Shown here: piece after piece, positions 25,487 through 37,145 of the stretch
How the letters are laid out: every line of letters begins with the position of its first letter
Position numbering within the stretch: the stretch's first letter is position 1
From: Dipteris shenzhenensis
Lineage: Eukaryota > Polypodiophyta > Polypodiopsida > Gleicheniales
Strand: one strand, 5' to 3'
NCBI GenBank assembly: GCA_047967505.1
Contig: CM106541.1
Length of the DNA: 64,000 bases
The notes under the pieces: generated by a model
Databases searched by the model: none
What the model was told of the DNA's origin: nothing
The model's input: only the letters and a program-made list of their open reading frames with translations
Position numbers and translations under genes: made by a program

Positions 25487-28352
25487 TATTTATGAGATGT
25501 CGCTTATGAAGGGCTATTAAAATATAATTTGCATGCATGGATTTTCACACATGAACATGTCTCTTTCCATAGAATAAGCTATTCCTAATGCATATATCCA
25601 CCCACATGCATTGCGTAGGCCCTTAAGAAAAGGGAAATCCTTGAAAGTGCTAGGTGATAAACCACCCCCTTGCTTGATCATAGCCGTGGATCATTAATAT
25701 CCTTGCCCATGGGTCAGAAAGCACCACCAATGCCTCTCATCCCTTATGCCTCTCTAGTTGACCTCCATGCCATTGACCTCTCATCCCTTATGCCTCTCTA
25801 GTTGACCTCCATGTATGAAAATGCTTATACATTACCCATTTTCTAAGAAACAAGATTCGAGCTTCCATTGGTCACATATTACCATAATTTTGTTTCATAC
25901 AAATATTGTGTGTAATTGGCCGACCTAACGGTTATCCACTCTAGGTAGGGCCCTAGATGTGCGGTGTTTGAGGAATGAGATACCTTTTCCCAAGAGTAGA
26001 CTAAACCTTATGTTTTAATATGTGACCTACCTAGAGACATAGTCTTATTCAATGTGATGAGATATCATTATGTATAGAGAGACGAGTGTTCGAGTTTAGG
26101 CCCTTAAGTGAGGGCAATCCAATTTCTTTTGAGAGCATGAGGGAACTTTGATTTGTTGGCTATGTTGATAAGGTGTGACTTAATGTTGAGTCAACATAGT
26201 TGTTAAGTGTTCTATTTAGATGATTTAGCATACCATGGTTTGATGTAGAACAACATAGGCCATAATCCTTATCTAACCCCCATCCATCTTGTGGAAGGCA
26301 TGTTGTGTCTCTGTGAAATTGCTCCGTTATCGGCCTTGGGTTGTTCACACTGGGAAAGGTACAAATGGCAAGATCACGATACTTGAATTGATAAGGGTGA
26401 GATGGCTTGACCACCACTACCTACCAACATCCAAGATGATTGTGGTTTTGACCTAACAAGCCAATTCTAGAATTGCAAGTGCGATTATATGCCATCCCTT
26501 GATCCAAGCACATCATCGGGCTAGGGTAGGGATGACGACCTTTCCTAGCACCACCTCATCAAGATTACATCTTAAACATGTTTCTTTGTTCTTTCCCTAT
26601 GCTTGGCAATAATACATATGGTGGATTGTGCACCTTGTTCCTAGGCACAAGCCTTCAAGGACTAATAAACCAACAATCATTTGTTGTGAGAGCCTCATGG
26701 AAAGCCTCCTTTCCTTTTTCTTTTGGGGGGGACCTGATGGAAGGCTTGTTACATTAGTATGAGGTAGGTTTATGTAATGGCAATCACAATATTGAGAACA
26801 ATGGTGTCTATACTTGTCCCCATGGCATATGAACCGTTGGCCCTACCATATACACTTGCCCCCATGGCATATGAAACATGCCAATCCATTATAGGGGGTT
26901 GGAACTAGGTATCAAAGCTGAAATTGTAGGTCACTTGCCAAGTTTGTGTAGCAAAGTCTAATCATATCACGTGAGATAAGGTGAGAGCACATCAATTTAA
27001 GACATTATCATGTTACTCTAGCTAAGTATGGGGGTGGGCAGAGGTACTCTCTCCCTCTTCCTTTTTTCTTGAACAAGATTGGACAGGTCACCCATCGGGT
27101 TTAGCCATTTAGCTTAGCTTTAGTGGTGATGGGTTGCTCAATCCTAAGCTCTTTGAAGTGGAGCTCATTGTGCTTGTAATGCAAGACCTCTAGGGTGTTA
27201 CGCTTCACACCACTTTGGACATTTAATATACACGGGCTTCATTTTGCATGCGCTGAAAGTAATGCCTAAAGGAAGCTTTTTAATATCTCAAAGTAGTGTG
27301 TGGTAGTTGGTTCAATTTATTGGAAAGGCCTCTCTAGAGGTCTTTTTTGTTCATAAAAAAGGTGGGCACGTAAGCATTTTGTATGTTGACAATGAATTTT
27401 GGTGATGTTGATGACAAGAAGGGAACTTGCTTGGCTTTGTGATTAAGAGAATAGGTGGCTAGGATTTGTCCTGCATTAGCCTATGATTGTGGCGAATGCC
27501 TGAGGAATGTGGGCATGTGAGAAAAGCCATGTGGGTCTCCTATAGTTAGATCCCGGATTTTCAAAACTAGCTACGAGATTGAGTGTGTAGGCGAAGGAGT
27601 GGTGTGGAAAAAGGCTGTCCCCATGGACTAGAACTTTCCTCAGACTACCTTTTGAATCATCGGCCGCTCTTTTGCACACTACTCAAAATCCTTCGCAACC
27701 GAAGGTCAGTCCTCGCGGAGTGTTGGAACTCCTTTACCCAATAGTGCTAGGGAATGTTTTGGGTTCTCTAGTTGCTAAGGGATGCCTTAGTCGACTCCCT
27801 GGAATGTGGGATATTCGGAAAGAGTAGGTCGGGCTTGCAAAAAGTGGGGTTGGTTGGCTAGTTCTTCCGTGGGTAATTGCACTTGGTTCTTCCTTGTGCT
27901 AAATCCCAATGGATTGCTTCGATGCGTGATGCGACAAAGGGTGGTGGGTGGAATCTTCTTGGTTCTTCTGGGATGCTAAGGGTGTTTATCGACTACCCCA
28001 TTGTGGGTGTGGGCAAGATTGCTCGACCACAAACCATGGATGGGCAAGCTTGCTTGTCCATGTTTAAGCGACATCCTTGATGCATTCAATGCACCATGAG
28101 TAGATGTGGGTGAACATAGTTTTGTAAAAACACCCTCAAGGTTGTTTACATACGATCCCCTCATGGGCATGCCCATTGGCAATATTGCCCGCCCACGTCC
28201 ACCAACTGCAGGCTAGCACCATGGGGTTTGTTTCCACGGTGTGGGGATACGACCCTCATTCTGGCACCGATGGTGGCGAGAGGCCATCCTTTGATTTCAG
28301 GCTACATGAAGCTACATTCGGAGGCGTTTGACGGTGAGTGATGGTGATGGGA
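25487..28352. other. Anonymous spacer with a 44-bp duplication and a possible SINE head
   Basis: No gene recognised. A 44-base tandem duplication occupies 25733-25813 (cctctcatcccttatgcctc twice). At about 26038-26100 a stretch beginning catagtcttattcaatgtga and carrying gttcgagttta looks like an RNA polymerase III B box; a similar arrangement occurs on the minus strand near 50950-51050. From about 27.7 kb the sequence becomes GC-richer toward the VOC gene. Confidence 0.45.
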
Positions 28353-28680
28353 AGGCCACTAGCTCACAATGTGATTGGAAAATATAGGAAGGGCTTAAGG
28401 CTTCCCATTGGTTGGTGGGTGGGCACTCTGCCCTTTCTGGCTCGAGTGCCCCAAAATGGCCACTAGCTTAGTTTGGCTGGGAAATACAAGGAGGGTTGAT
28501 TGGCTGGTGGGTGGGCACTCTGCCCTCTACCACTGCCGTGAGCACCCACAACGCCCTGCCTTGAGCATGGCCACTAGCTCAGTTGGTTGGAAAATACAAG
28601 GAGGGCTGAGAGGCTTCCCCTTGGCTGGTGGGTGGGTACTCTGCCCTCTACTGCCACCGCCGCCACTGTGAGCACCTAAA
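28353..28680. repeat. Three imperfect ~105-120-bp tandem units upstream of the VOC gene
   Basis: ggccactagct(c/t)a starts at 28353, 28458 and 28569, and tggtgggtgggcactctgcc at 28413, 28505 and (one mismatch) 28626. Unit length varies through internal indels. The ORF on the opposite strand (28527-29084) shows no domain. Confidence 0.8.
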
Positions 28681-28942
28681 ACGCCAAGACGACGAGTTGA
28701 GCAATCTTTGTTGGACAGATGTGTCGGCAGATGGGAAAGCGAGCAATGGCAATTGTGTGAGATGCAAACGAGACGGAGAGAAAAGAGCATGGCAAGGGGA
28801 ATGGAGGCCGCACCTACAACAGTGAAGCTGGTCGACGAGAAGCTGCAGGGTGGCGGAGGAGATGCAGGACGTCCTCCAGGAAGAGCTACCACATGCACAA
28901 CAAGAACAACCCATGTGAGAAACGACATGTGGCACAAAGAGA

Positions 28943-29260
28943 TTAGAGTAGTACAAAGAGCCACGTGAATAAAACTTACCCAGAAAAAACATCCAAAGCG
29001 CCATGAATTTCGCAACATGTTAAAAAAAAACGCAGCCAACAAGCACATTGACACGAAGAAGCTTCGAATTGGCTTCTTAAACAAAACACCGTTAATAAGA
29101 GTTTAGAGTAGTACAAAGAGCCACGTGAATAAAACTTGTCCAGAAAAAGCATCCAAAGTGCCATGAATTTCGCAATGGGTCCAAAAAAAACGCAGCCAAC
29201 AAGCACATTGACACGAAGAAGCTCCGAATTGGCTTCTTAAACAAAACACCGTTAATAAGG
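28943..29260. repeat. 159-bp tandem duplication about 0.5 kb upstream of the VOC gene
   Basis: ttagagtagtacaaagagcc begins at 28943 and 29102; the copies are nearly identical and end near aaaacaccgttaataag. The position puts two copies of any binding site it holds in the distal promoter of the VOC gene. Confidence 0.9.
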
Positions 29261-29453
29261 CCAAGCGGGGGGTAGGCTAGAAAGGCTTGCAAACGCACAC
29301 GCATTCGAGGAAGGTGTGGGAACTAGCATTCGGGGGAGGAGTGGGAACTGGGAACAACAGCAACAGAGCAAGAGGCAGATAGTCGGTAAACGCTCTGAAT
29401 CTTGAGGGGAAGTGGTGGGTTAAGTTAGAGAGGGTGAAGGCTTCAAGTTTGAC

Positions 29454-29455
<2 letters not shown>

Positions 29456-29499
<44 letters not shown>

Positions 29500-29610
29500 G
29501 GGGGGGCAAAACGGACAGGAGGCAGTTGTCTGTGCTGTCTTGCAAAACAAGCATTTTTCTTCTTCATCTTCTTCTTCTTCTTCTTCATTTTCATCTTCTT
29601 CTTCTTCGCC
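29456..29610 (+). promoter_or_regulatory. GA tract, G run and CTT tract in the VOC gene 5' region
   Basis: About 34 bases of GA at 29456-29489 run into about 18 G (29489-29506), followed by CTT/TTC repeats at about 29549-29608. All lie within 260 bases of the start codon, where plant genes often have pyrimidine-rich or GA-rich core promoter or 5' UTR sequence. No clear TATA box was seen; the role is inference from position. Confidence 0.5.
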
Positions 29611-29710
29611 TGCTGTTCTTCAGAGCTCCATTCCGCCATAGCCACACCTCCATCTTCCTGCTCCTCCATAGCCACCCTCCTTCCCCTCCTCCTCCTCTTC
29701 CTCCATCGCC

Positions 29711-30949
29711 ATGGCTGAATCCTCCCCCCAGCTTCCCTCCCACACCAATGGCTCCTCCGACTCCTCCCCCTCCCCCCTCCCTTCCTTCCACTCTTGCCTC
29801 CCCCACCTCGTCTTCCATCCCCCCCTCGCCTCCGACGCCATCGCCTTCTACAAGCGCGCCTTCGGTGCCCTCGAAGTCTCCAAATCCCTGCACTCCAAGC
29901 GCAAGGCCGACCAGGAGCAGCCCCTGCTTCTGCATGCCCACCTCAAGTTCGGCGGCGCCGAGATCATGCTCTGTGACGAGTCCGAGCTCACGGGTCCCAA
30001 GTAGGAGCACGCGGGGCAGGGCCTTCGCTTCTCTCCCTCTCTCTTGTTTTGCATTCTTGTAGCTTGCTTTGGTTAGGAAGTCGCTTGCTAGATGGTCTTT
30101 TCCGTGCACGTTTGGTGTTTTTCGTGCGTTTCTCTGTTGTTTGTCTGTTCGACATGCCTGGGCCTGAGGGACTCCTCTGTCAAGCGTGCTTTTGGGGAAG
30201 AAATAGTCGAAAATGTCACCAAGAGTCTGTGTGTCTTTCACCGTTCGCATTCGTGTGCTGCTCGTGTTCTTAAAACGGTACATCCTAAGAGTTCCGCGCA
30301 GAAATACTGGATAATCGCAGAGGAATGCTACTCCGACAGTCTCTCTCTCTGCAGTCTACATCGTTTGCGTTGTCCTGTCCTTCAAACCCGGTGAGGTGCA
30401 ATTGGTGTGCTCTTCTTTGTTTCCAAACGGTTTCCGCAGCATAAACCTCTTCTTGAAACGCCTCCGTGGTGGAATCGGTGTGCACTTAGTCGTTCTACAG
30501 TTTGAATGCTCTCCATGATTTGTAGGACCTTACATACTGTGTCGTCTTTCCTGTTGGCCGTTAATAACGACAAACGTCCCCAGTCATCGCTCTCAAATCG
30601 CTTTAATCGGTCATTTGTCTATCTTCTACAGTTCTGTACTCGGTTGGGGGTTGTAGCCGTCGAAATTCTCCTCTATCTGACTTCGCTCCCAATTTCCTCA
30701 TGCAGTGTGAAGTCTCCGGTGTCTCTCAACGGAACTAGCGCCATCTTCCACCTGGAGACAGATGATGTGGATGCAGCCTACGAGCGCGCCTTGGAAGCAG
30801 GCGCCAAATCCGTGGAGGAGGTAGCAGATCAGCCATGGGGAATGCGTTACGGCAAGATTGTCGATCCTTTCGGCTTCGTGTGGAGCCTGGGTACTGCTCT
30901 CAAAGACGTTCCCGCTCCCGTGGAGGAGCCGGTAGCTGACGGACAGTAG
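29711..30949 (+). CDS. VOC (glyoxalase/PhnB-like) superfamily protein, At5g48480-like; two exons
   Basis: Exons 29711-30000 and 30706-30949 join in frame (phase 2) to give 177 residues, close to the usual ~165-180. Residues 1-29 are a Ser/Pro-rich leader of uncertain role. The first VOC half carries LPHLVFH (30-36) and the family signature AIAFYKRAFGA (43-53), then HLKFGGAEIMLCDE. The second half carries NGTSAIFHLETDD (105-117) and WGMRYGKIVDPFGFVW (141-156). This resembles the small plant VOC proteins related to Arabidopsis At5g48480, whose substrate is not established; the fold is shared with glyoxalase I and PhnB. No clear metal-ligand set can be assigned by eye. Codon use is GC-rich in exon 1. 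The frame is open with no lesion, so I take it as a working gene. The start is the first ATG in a gccatggc context. Confidence 0.93.
30001..30705 (+). other. Intron of the VOC gene
   Basis: 705 bases. The donor is cccaa|gtagga and the acceptor is tcatgcag|tgtgaag, with a pyrimidine-rich tract before the acceptor. Splicing here restores the frame (AA + T makes Asn97) and joins the two VOC halves; without splicing exon 1 stops at its first intron codon (TAG). Confidence 0.88.
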
Positions 30950-32640
30950 ACGACGCCTGTGGCCTCAAATTCTGCAGTAAATAACAGTCGTTAGTAGTAG
31001 CAACACAGGAGAGAGGAGTATGAAGACGCTGTTGGAGGTTAAGTAGGAAATTCAAGCCCCTGCCGTGGAGGGGCTTGGAAAGCACCAAAGGTGCAATTTT
31101 AGGAAACAGGACAGCCCGAAAGCTCAGACTCGAGGTTGTTTTTTGATGTATACGGTAGGTATGGAGGCTCAGGAGGTGCCTGGAATTGTAGCCAGTATTC
31201 TCTCTGTTTTGTTTTTGTGCTACGAAGAAAAAACATACACATTTCATGAAACGAATGTACTCATGCAGGCTCATCAGGAAGTTCTTGGGATTGTGGCCTG
31301 TTTTCTTTTTGTTTTGTGCTATGAAGAATGGAAACGTTTCGTGGATATACTTTGGCAAGGCGGGAATGGTCCTCGTGCTGATAGGGTAAATCGCGTCATG
31401 GATAGGGTCGAGTCTTTGTTTAAAGTTTGAAGTGCGTCACTCTGTGTTTCTGTCGAATTGTGTCATGGATAGTTTGGAGTCTTTGTTGAAAGTTTGAGGT
31501 GCGCGTCAGTCTGTGTTTCTGTCGTCCTGACTCCTTTCCGGTATGCTAGGGAGGAATGGATATGAACTTTGAAAGATTTGCGTACGCGTGCAGCCGCATC
31601 GTATTTCTGGATTATCTCGCATTGAAGCCGCATGTCTTTATATTTCGGCGATTCCGGCTTTTTTAATGCGTGCCGTGATCTGTGTGTCGTTTTTCAGCTT
31701 CTTTTTTGGCCGCTCCTGATCTTCCGGGCTCTTTCCGAGAAGTAATGTCAGACGTGCTGACCGTGATTGATGTAATCTGCAGTGTGCACCGGCAGCCTGT
31801 AGACATTGTTAGGGTTTTGTTTGAGTTTTAACTTGTCTGTTTTATGTGAGAAGCTGTGGCTCGTTACCTTCTCTGCTTTTAAATGTAAGAATTCTGAACT
31901 TTGCACTTTTGATATCTGGTCGCTTGTGTCGATCTGCTGATCTTCTAAAGAAAACTCTGCAGTTATTGCTAATGCTAGAGCTGTTTTGACTGTTTCAAAC
32001 TTCAGAGTGTGCCATTGTCCATTTCCTGCTTCTCATTCTTAGTTGGAACTAGTGCTATAGAGAATCGAAATTTCTAGCTCTCTAGCACAGAATCCGTTGT
32101 AATTTGACGGTTTTCAAAACTAAAACCGAGGCTAGGTACAAATCTGAGCCGGTGTTTGGCCGTTATAATAGCCTGTAAAAAATTACATCAAGCTCGGTTT
32201 TTGCAAGCACCTTGATAGGGCCTTGGATGGTTCACCAATCTCTTCTGGCCTTCAGAAGCTCATGCTAAGACATAACAATTTCCAGGAATTAGCTAATCTT
32301 CTGTGGGAACGGAACTGGCCGTTAGCAGTTTCATCACTGAATTCACCACCCCTTGGGAGTCCTTTCTGTAACCTCGAGGATTGCCTTCTCATCCTATCAA
32401 TTGGAAGGTTTGGAACGTAATTATCTGCTTCGCTTCATGCACATAAGCTTCCAGTCACAAGCTGAAGCTGCTGTTTGGGTGTGCTAGATTAAGATAACCA
32501 AGTTGGACCTTTCAGTTGCAGAGATTTTAAATTTAACTTTGCTATTCAGTTGAGTCATATTCTATGTGTAGGAGACGACTGATTTAGTTTATGTTAAATG
32601 TTGTAACGGTAAGCTCCGAATCTTTTTGTGGACTCAATTC
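30950..32640 (+). other. 3' region of the VOC gene with short tandem duplications; no further gene
   Basis: Probable 3' UTR and downstream DNA. Two local duplications: an imperfect ~104-base one (ggaggctcaggaggtgcctg at about 31161, caggctcatcaggaagttct at 31266) and a 67-base one (gtcatggatagggtcgagtc at 31395, gtcatggatagtttggagtc at 31462). ORFs here have no recognisable domain. I could not fix a polyadenylation site. Confidence 0.5.
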
Positions 32641-32669
32641 TAGTCTAGGACAGGGTCTACGACGGGCTT

Positions 32670-33065
32670 CCTCTCTCTCCTCTCTCTCTCTCTCTCTTTG
32701 CTACGTGGAGCCCTCTTTTGCCTAGATCATGACTCTCCTCTAAGTGCCATGTGGAACCTTGTCCATTAGAAAATATAAATATAAATATAAATAAAAGCCT
32801 CCCCCCTTCCCTTTGTACCCAGCCTCCCTCACAAACTCTGGCGCTCCTCTCACTCTTTGGTCCATGTTTTGTACGTGCTTTTGATCTTTGATTGACTTTT
32901 AATGAGTTGTTTCAGCTCCTAGTCTCTACCTTGATGCTCTCCACATATAAGCCATCCTCCTTGTAAACCTCGTGTGGGTCTTGGTGGTTGAGGAGTTGGT
33001 TCGAGTTGTGTGCATGTGTCCAATCCTTTGATGAGTCGTTTCAGCTCTTGGCTTGTACCTTTACA

Positions 33066-33106
<41 letters not shown>

Positions 33107-33200
33107 AGTTGTGTGCATGTGTCCAATTCTTTGATGAGTCGTTTCAGCTCTTGGCTGGTACTTTTACATTAAATCTCTCTCTCTCTTTCTCTCTCACCAC
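32670..33200. repeat. CT microsatellites within a 103-bp tandem duplication
   Basis: gttgtgtgcatgtgtccaat starts at 33005 and 33108; each copy ends in attaaatctctctctct. A more distant third copy (gagttgtttcagctcctagt) lies near 32905. Another CT run is at about 32668-32698. Confidence 0.85.
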
Positions 33201-33839
33201 ACCCACGTGCGCATGCGCACACCATTTTTAGGGGGGTAATACTCGATATTATTATGTGGGAAACCAAAACCCTACATGAAGTACAAAAGCTAAAAAATAC
33301 AATGATGAGCACAAAGCTCAAGAAGAACTAGAGTGAGGCACAAGGATTAAATGATCTAATGTCAACCTCTAGGTTCCTCGAAAGTCTGCAAAGAACAATT
33401 TCACAAGTATCAAAATGAAGGTGTTGATCCCCTTACGATTCTTGCAAATTATAGTGGTGTATTCAAAAATCTTGGAGTAGCATAGGGGGGAGAATGGAGA
33501 AAAAGTTCTAAATTAAAAGAAGTATAAAAAATTGCTTCTTACACAGGTATTTTGTGAAAACTTTGCCACATGAGACTCTGGGGCATCCAAGTGCAACTTT
33601 AGAGCATTTAAAAACATATCGCATGGGCCATATCCTCGGCTACCACATTGGAATCAATAGGAACAACGATATTTAAAACAACAATAACATGTGAATGAGC
33701 GACTCTATAGCCTCTGCATTGCAAGTGTCATTCTTGAAAAGCTCCCGAGGTACACCTGAAAGCACAACTGGTTGCGACTGGGAGTGAGGGATAGGAGATA
33801 GGCCACCTCTCAACTTCCTTCCATTACTTCTCAGTAACT

Positions 33840-34263
33840 TAGAAAGGTAACTTCTCCACCAAACCTCTAGGAGGTATTGTAGTTTTGCAACGGAGGAGGA
33901 TGAGCGTGACTTTCTTGTAGAGAGCACTGCCAAGCAAAATGACAAAGCTTTGGGCATGTATAACATGCATTTGGAAAGGATGAGGACATGTCCAATCTGA
34001 CATCAAAGGCAAGCAAGGATGGGCACTTGCTTATCACAAAGAATACACACCCTAACATCTCTTCTCGGATGAAAAACGTTTGCTGGGAAACATAAAGAAC
34101 ACGCAAGCAAAGTTGAATAGTATGAACATGAGGAAAGAAAAGGATCAGCAGTGATTTCAATGTAAGCAATAGGATACATGTTCTTTATTTGGATCAAAAC
34201 GGGATCCCAAAACATAACATGAGCCAAAAAAACTTCGCCCCAAACATCACCTATATTGACCAA
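33840..34263 (-). mobile_element. Possible LINE ORF1 relic with CCHC zinc knuckle
   Basis: On the minus strand, frames around 34169-33867 give REEMLGCVFFVISKCPSLLA then SSFPNACYTCPKLCHFAWQC. The last part is a C-x2-C-x4-H-x4-C knuckle, preceded by the kind of basic/valine block found before the zf-CCHC_4 of plant LINE ORF1 (DUF4283) proteins. Upstream, GDVWGEVFLAHV would fit the IG-x-VWG element of the same family. Frames shift several times. It could instead be a chance match; no RT is adjacent. Confidence 0.4.
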
Positions 34264-36553
34264 AGAGTAAAGGATATTTGGTGATGCACACTTAGCATTC
34301 TAGTTTTTAATATAATAACGTGTATTGATTTTTTCAAAGTTAGACATGCTTGAAAGTAATTCATGTTGAATTCCAATTTTTGTAGACTATTGTTTGAAAA
34401 TTGTGTGTGTGCGTGCCCGTCCGCATTGCGTGTGACTTGTCGAATTTGATGTCAAGGCCTATAAGAATCCCTTTTAGTAGCCCTGTTGCCATGACAAGAT
34501 GTTGATCTCGCATTGCTAGCATATATATTTTGTTGGTAATAACAACCGTGGGAATCAAGCTATGTAATTTATTTAAAAAATGATAAGACTGATGTACCGT
34601 TTGCATATCTGAAACTTTTTTGTTTCTGCTTGGTGGTAGTCGGTTGTTATAGTTGTCAATGAAGTCTCAAAGATCCGTATAATCATTGAACCCATTGATG
34701 TAAGCAAATGGGTGCTCATCTGCATTGTTGAGTAGAGAAAATTGTTTTGTTGTGAGGCAGTAAGTCATTGTGATATGTGTACCTTTTGAAGAATATTTCA
34801 TTCGAAGAATGATGTTTGTATCGAATTTGCAAACTCTAGCAAAAACAAAGAAAAAGTAAGTCTGGTGTGCAATGTTAAACCAATACAAATGCGCATAAGA
34901 AGAAGGTGCTCATTAGAATACGTGCACAAGAACAGGGAAGAGAAGGGATAGGGGAAAAAGATAAATGCATACATAACATATGGTGGAGAGTCGGGCACAA
35001 CTCTCTTTGAAAATGTATAATCATAGGGGAACATGTCTTTCCCCCATTTCAAAAAGATCACCACTTCTTACAATTTCAAAATGAGAGTCCAGGAAAAAAT
35101 AAAAAATAAAAAATTATGAAATCAATTGCATGGAATCTAAATTCTAGGAACTTGAATTTGTCTCATAAAAGAACATATCTTTACAATATTTGACATGATT
35201 GCTCATTATTTTTGAAAAATTTCATCATACCTTATTTTTTTTTCAAGTGCTATCTTTGCATGCCAAAATGTGAAGGGGCATTCCATGATTTTTTATCTTA
35301 GACAAGTGGGAAAACACATCCAAGTTCTAATATTTTGCTCTAGTGTGGCTCATGGGCCTAAGTTTGGCCATCGGATGTACGGCATCTAGTCTATTATGCT
35401 AGCTACCCTTCAAAAACAACATACTTTAACCCTTTGGGCCCTTGGTTGTGCTGACTACTATATGAATTATTGAATTGAGTATACATTTTGGCAAAAAGTA
35501 AGGCCATGTCTTGAGTGTTGGAACCAAAATTTTGATTGCAATGATCTCTGGAACTAACTTTATCTTGACCTATAATGCCAATTGCCGGTGATGCAATCCA
35601 TTTGCATCTTTCAATGATCCCTGGAACTAACTTTATCTCGACCTATAATGCCAATTCTAAAACACTCAGCCCAAAACTTTTAGCATCTCTCTGATCATGA
35701 TCACTTTCATGATTTTTAGCACATGCTTCTACCCAAACTATTTGGTGGCATCACTTCTTTGGGATGAAATGATGTGATGATAGATGATGGGCTTACAAGG
35801 AAAGAAGAACTTGTCCAAGTGGAAGGTACTAAAATAGGTATGGAAGGAATTGGAGCTTGTGTGGGTCAAATTTGGATCATTTTAAAATGTAAATACTTAG
35901 TTCTAGTGAAGCATAAGACACACCCCATGTATCTAGGTCTTTCATAATAGAATATGTTCATATATATTAAAATTCTAAAATTATATATTTTTAGATATTA
36001 GATTTTAGTCAGTTTAATTAGCTTTGACACAATTATTACCTAGGGGACACTATGTAAAGTTCCCATATAGTATGTGCGATCAAGGGGTATGAAAAAAACC
36101 CCTGCCTACGGATTTCAATAACCTATATACACCCCTTCTATTAATTTTAAGATGATAAAAGTATCCCTTATGTATGGAAATTTTGAATTGAAAAACCCCT
36201 TACATATGCATATTTTATGTAACTCCATAAAAATATAAAACCCCTTTCGTTGATTGTATGTGTTATCTTACACATTGCTTAGTGCCCTCCCCCCCCCCCA
36301 CCCCCCGAGGCAATTATTATTTTACTGTTGTATTGAATTTTAGTATTGACATTTTTCTTTATTATGTCATTAAAAGTATTAAATTGGTGCCCTGGATGCA
36401 TAATTGTGCTATAGCCAACTACTCCAAACGAAGCTTGCAAGGATGCACACACGTCCCTGCCATTACTGCAAGCTTTGCAGTAGGTCGAGGTCTACCCTTT
36501 CGGGCTTGTAGTCTCTTATGTACAATGTAAAATTGAAAACCATAGCCAAGTGC
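34264..36553. other. No recognisable gene; 73-bp duplication
   Basis: AT-rich. A 73-base-period duplication (caatgatc(t/c)ctggaactaac at 35539 and 35612) is the only structure noted, besides a C run at about 36290-36306. Confidence 0.5.
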
Positions 36554-37145
36554 TTAAATTTTCAATTTTCTAATATATGAAAATTTCTTTTACAAAAAAA
36601 AAATCAAATTAACACATGTCAACCAATACCATAAATATATGCCTTGTGTCTTGCCAGTATGCTACATGAACTAGTTTCCACATGTAAAATGAAAGTTATG
36701 ACTTTTAAAAGTTTGCTAGTTGTTTTTGGCTTTGTTTCAAAATCCAATTCACAGGATTGGAATTCGGTTTAATTGGGCAAAATTTTGATCCCAGTGATTG
36801 GAATTGCATGTAGTTGAGCTATATGCAAATCCAACCCAAAGGACCAGATTGCAATTGCTTGCAGATCCGATCCTTGGGATCAAAATTGGATGATTGCTAC
36901 ATGTAATTCTAAGCCTTCGGATTGGAATTTTTCTCAAATGAGCAAAAAACCGATCTCTAGGGACCATAGTTTGATAGAAAGATTGAAAAGAAAAGAAAAA
37001 AAAGTCATAACCTTCATTTTATGAATGGAAAGTCATGTAGTAAATCAAATTAACTAAAAAGACACGAGGCATCTATTAATGCTATTGGTTGATCCATGTG
37101 GTACTTTTAAAATTGGTAGACATCAATTTAAAATTTTTATGTCTC
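36554..37145. mobile_element. Second foldback element (~0.59 kb)
   Basis: The best-matching arms are 36619-36706 and 37000-37091 (for example aatgaaagttatgactttt against the complement of aaaaaagtcataaccttcat), with pairing continuing inward (caaaattttgatccca against the complement of gggatcaaaattgg) and outward to about 36554 and 37145. No ORF. The layout is like a MITE or foldback element; terminal bases and target duplication are not resolved. Confidence 0.65.

Noticed and set aside
28527-29084. 185-codon minus-strand ORF beside the VOC gene
   Set aside because: It runs through tandem-repeat units (28353-28680 and 28943-29260) and shows no recognisable domain or splice structure.
29526-30062. 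178-codon plus-strand Ser/Pro-rich ORF in another frame of exon 1
   Set aside because: Composition follows from the pyrimidine-rich 5' UTR and exon; no domain, and it conflicts with the VOC frame.
29591-30283. 230-codon minus-strand ORF over the VOC gene first exon
   Set aside because: It is the complement of the GC-rich exon 1 and CTT tract (Glu/Gly-rich); the plus-strand VOC domain is the supported reading.
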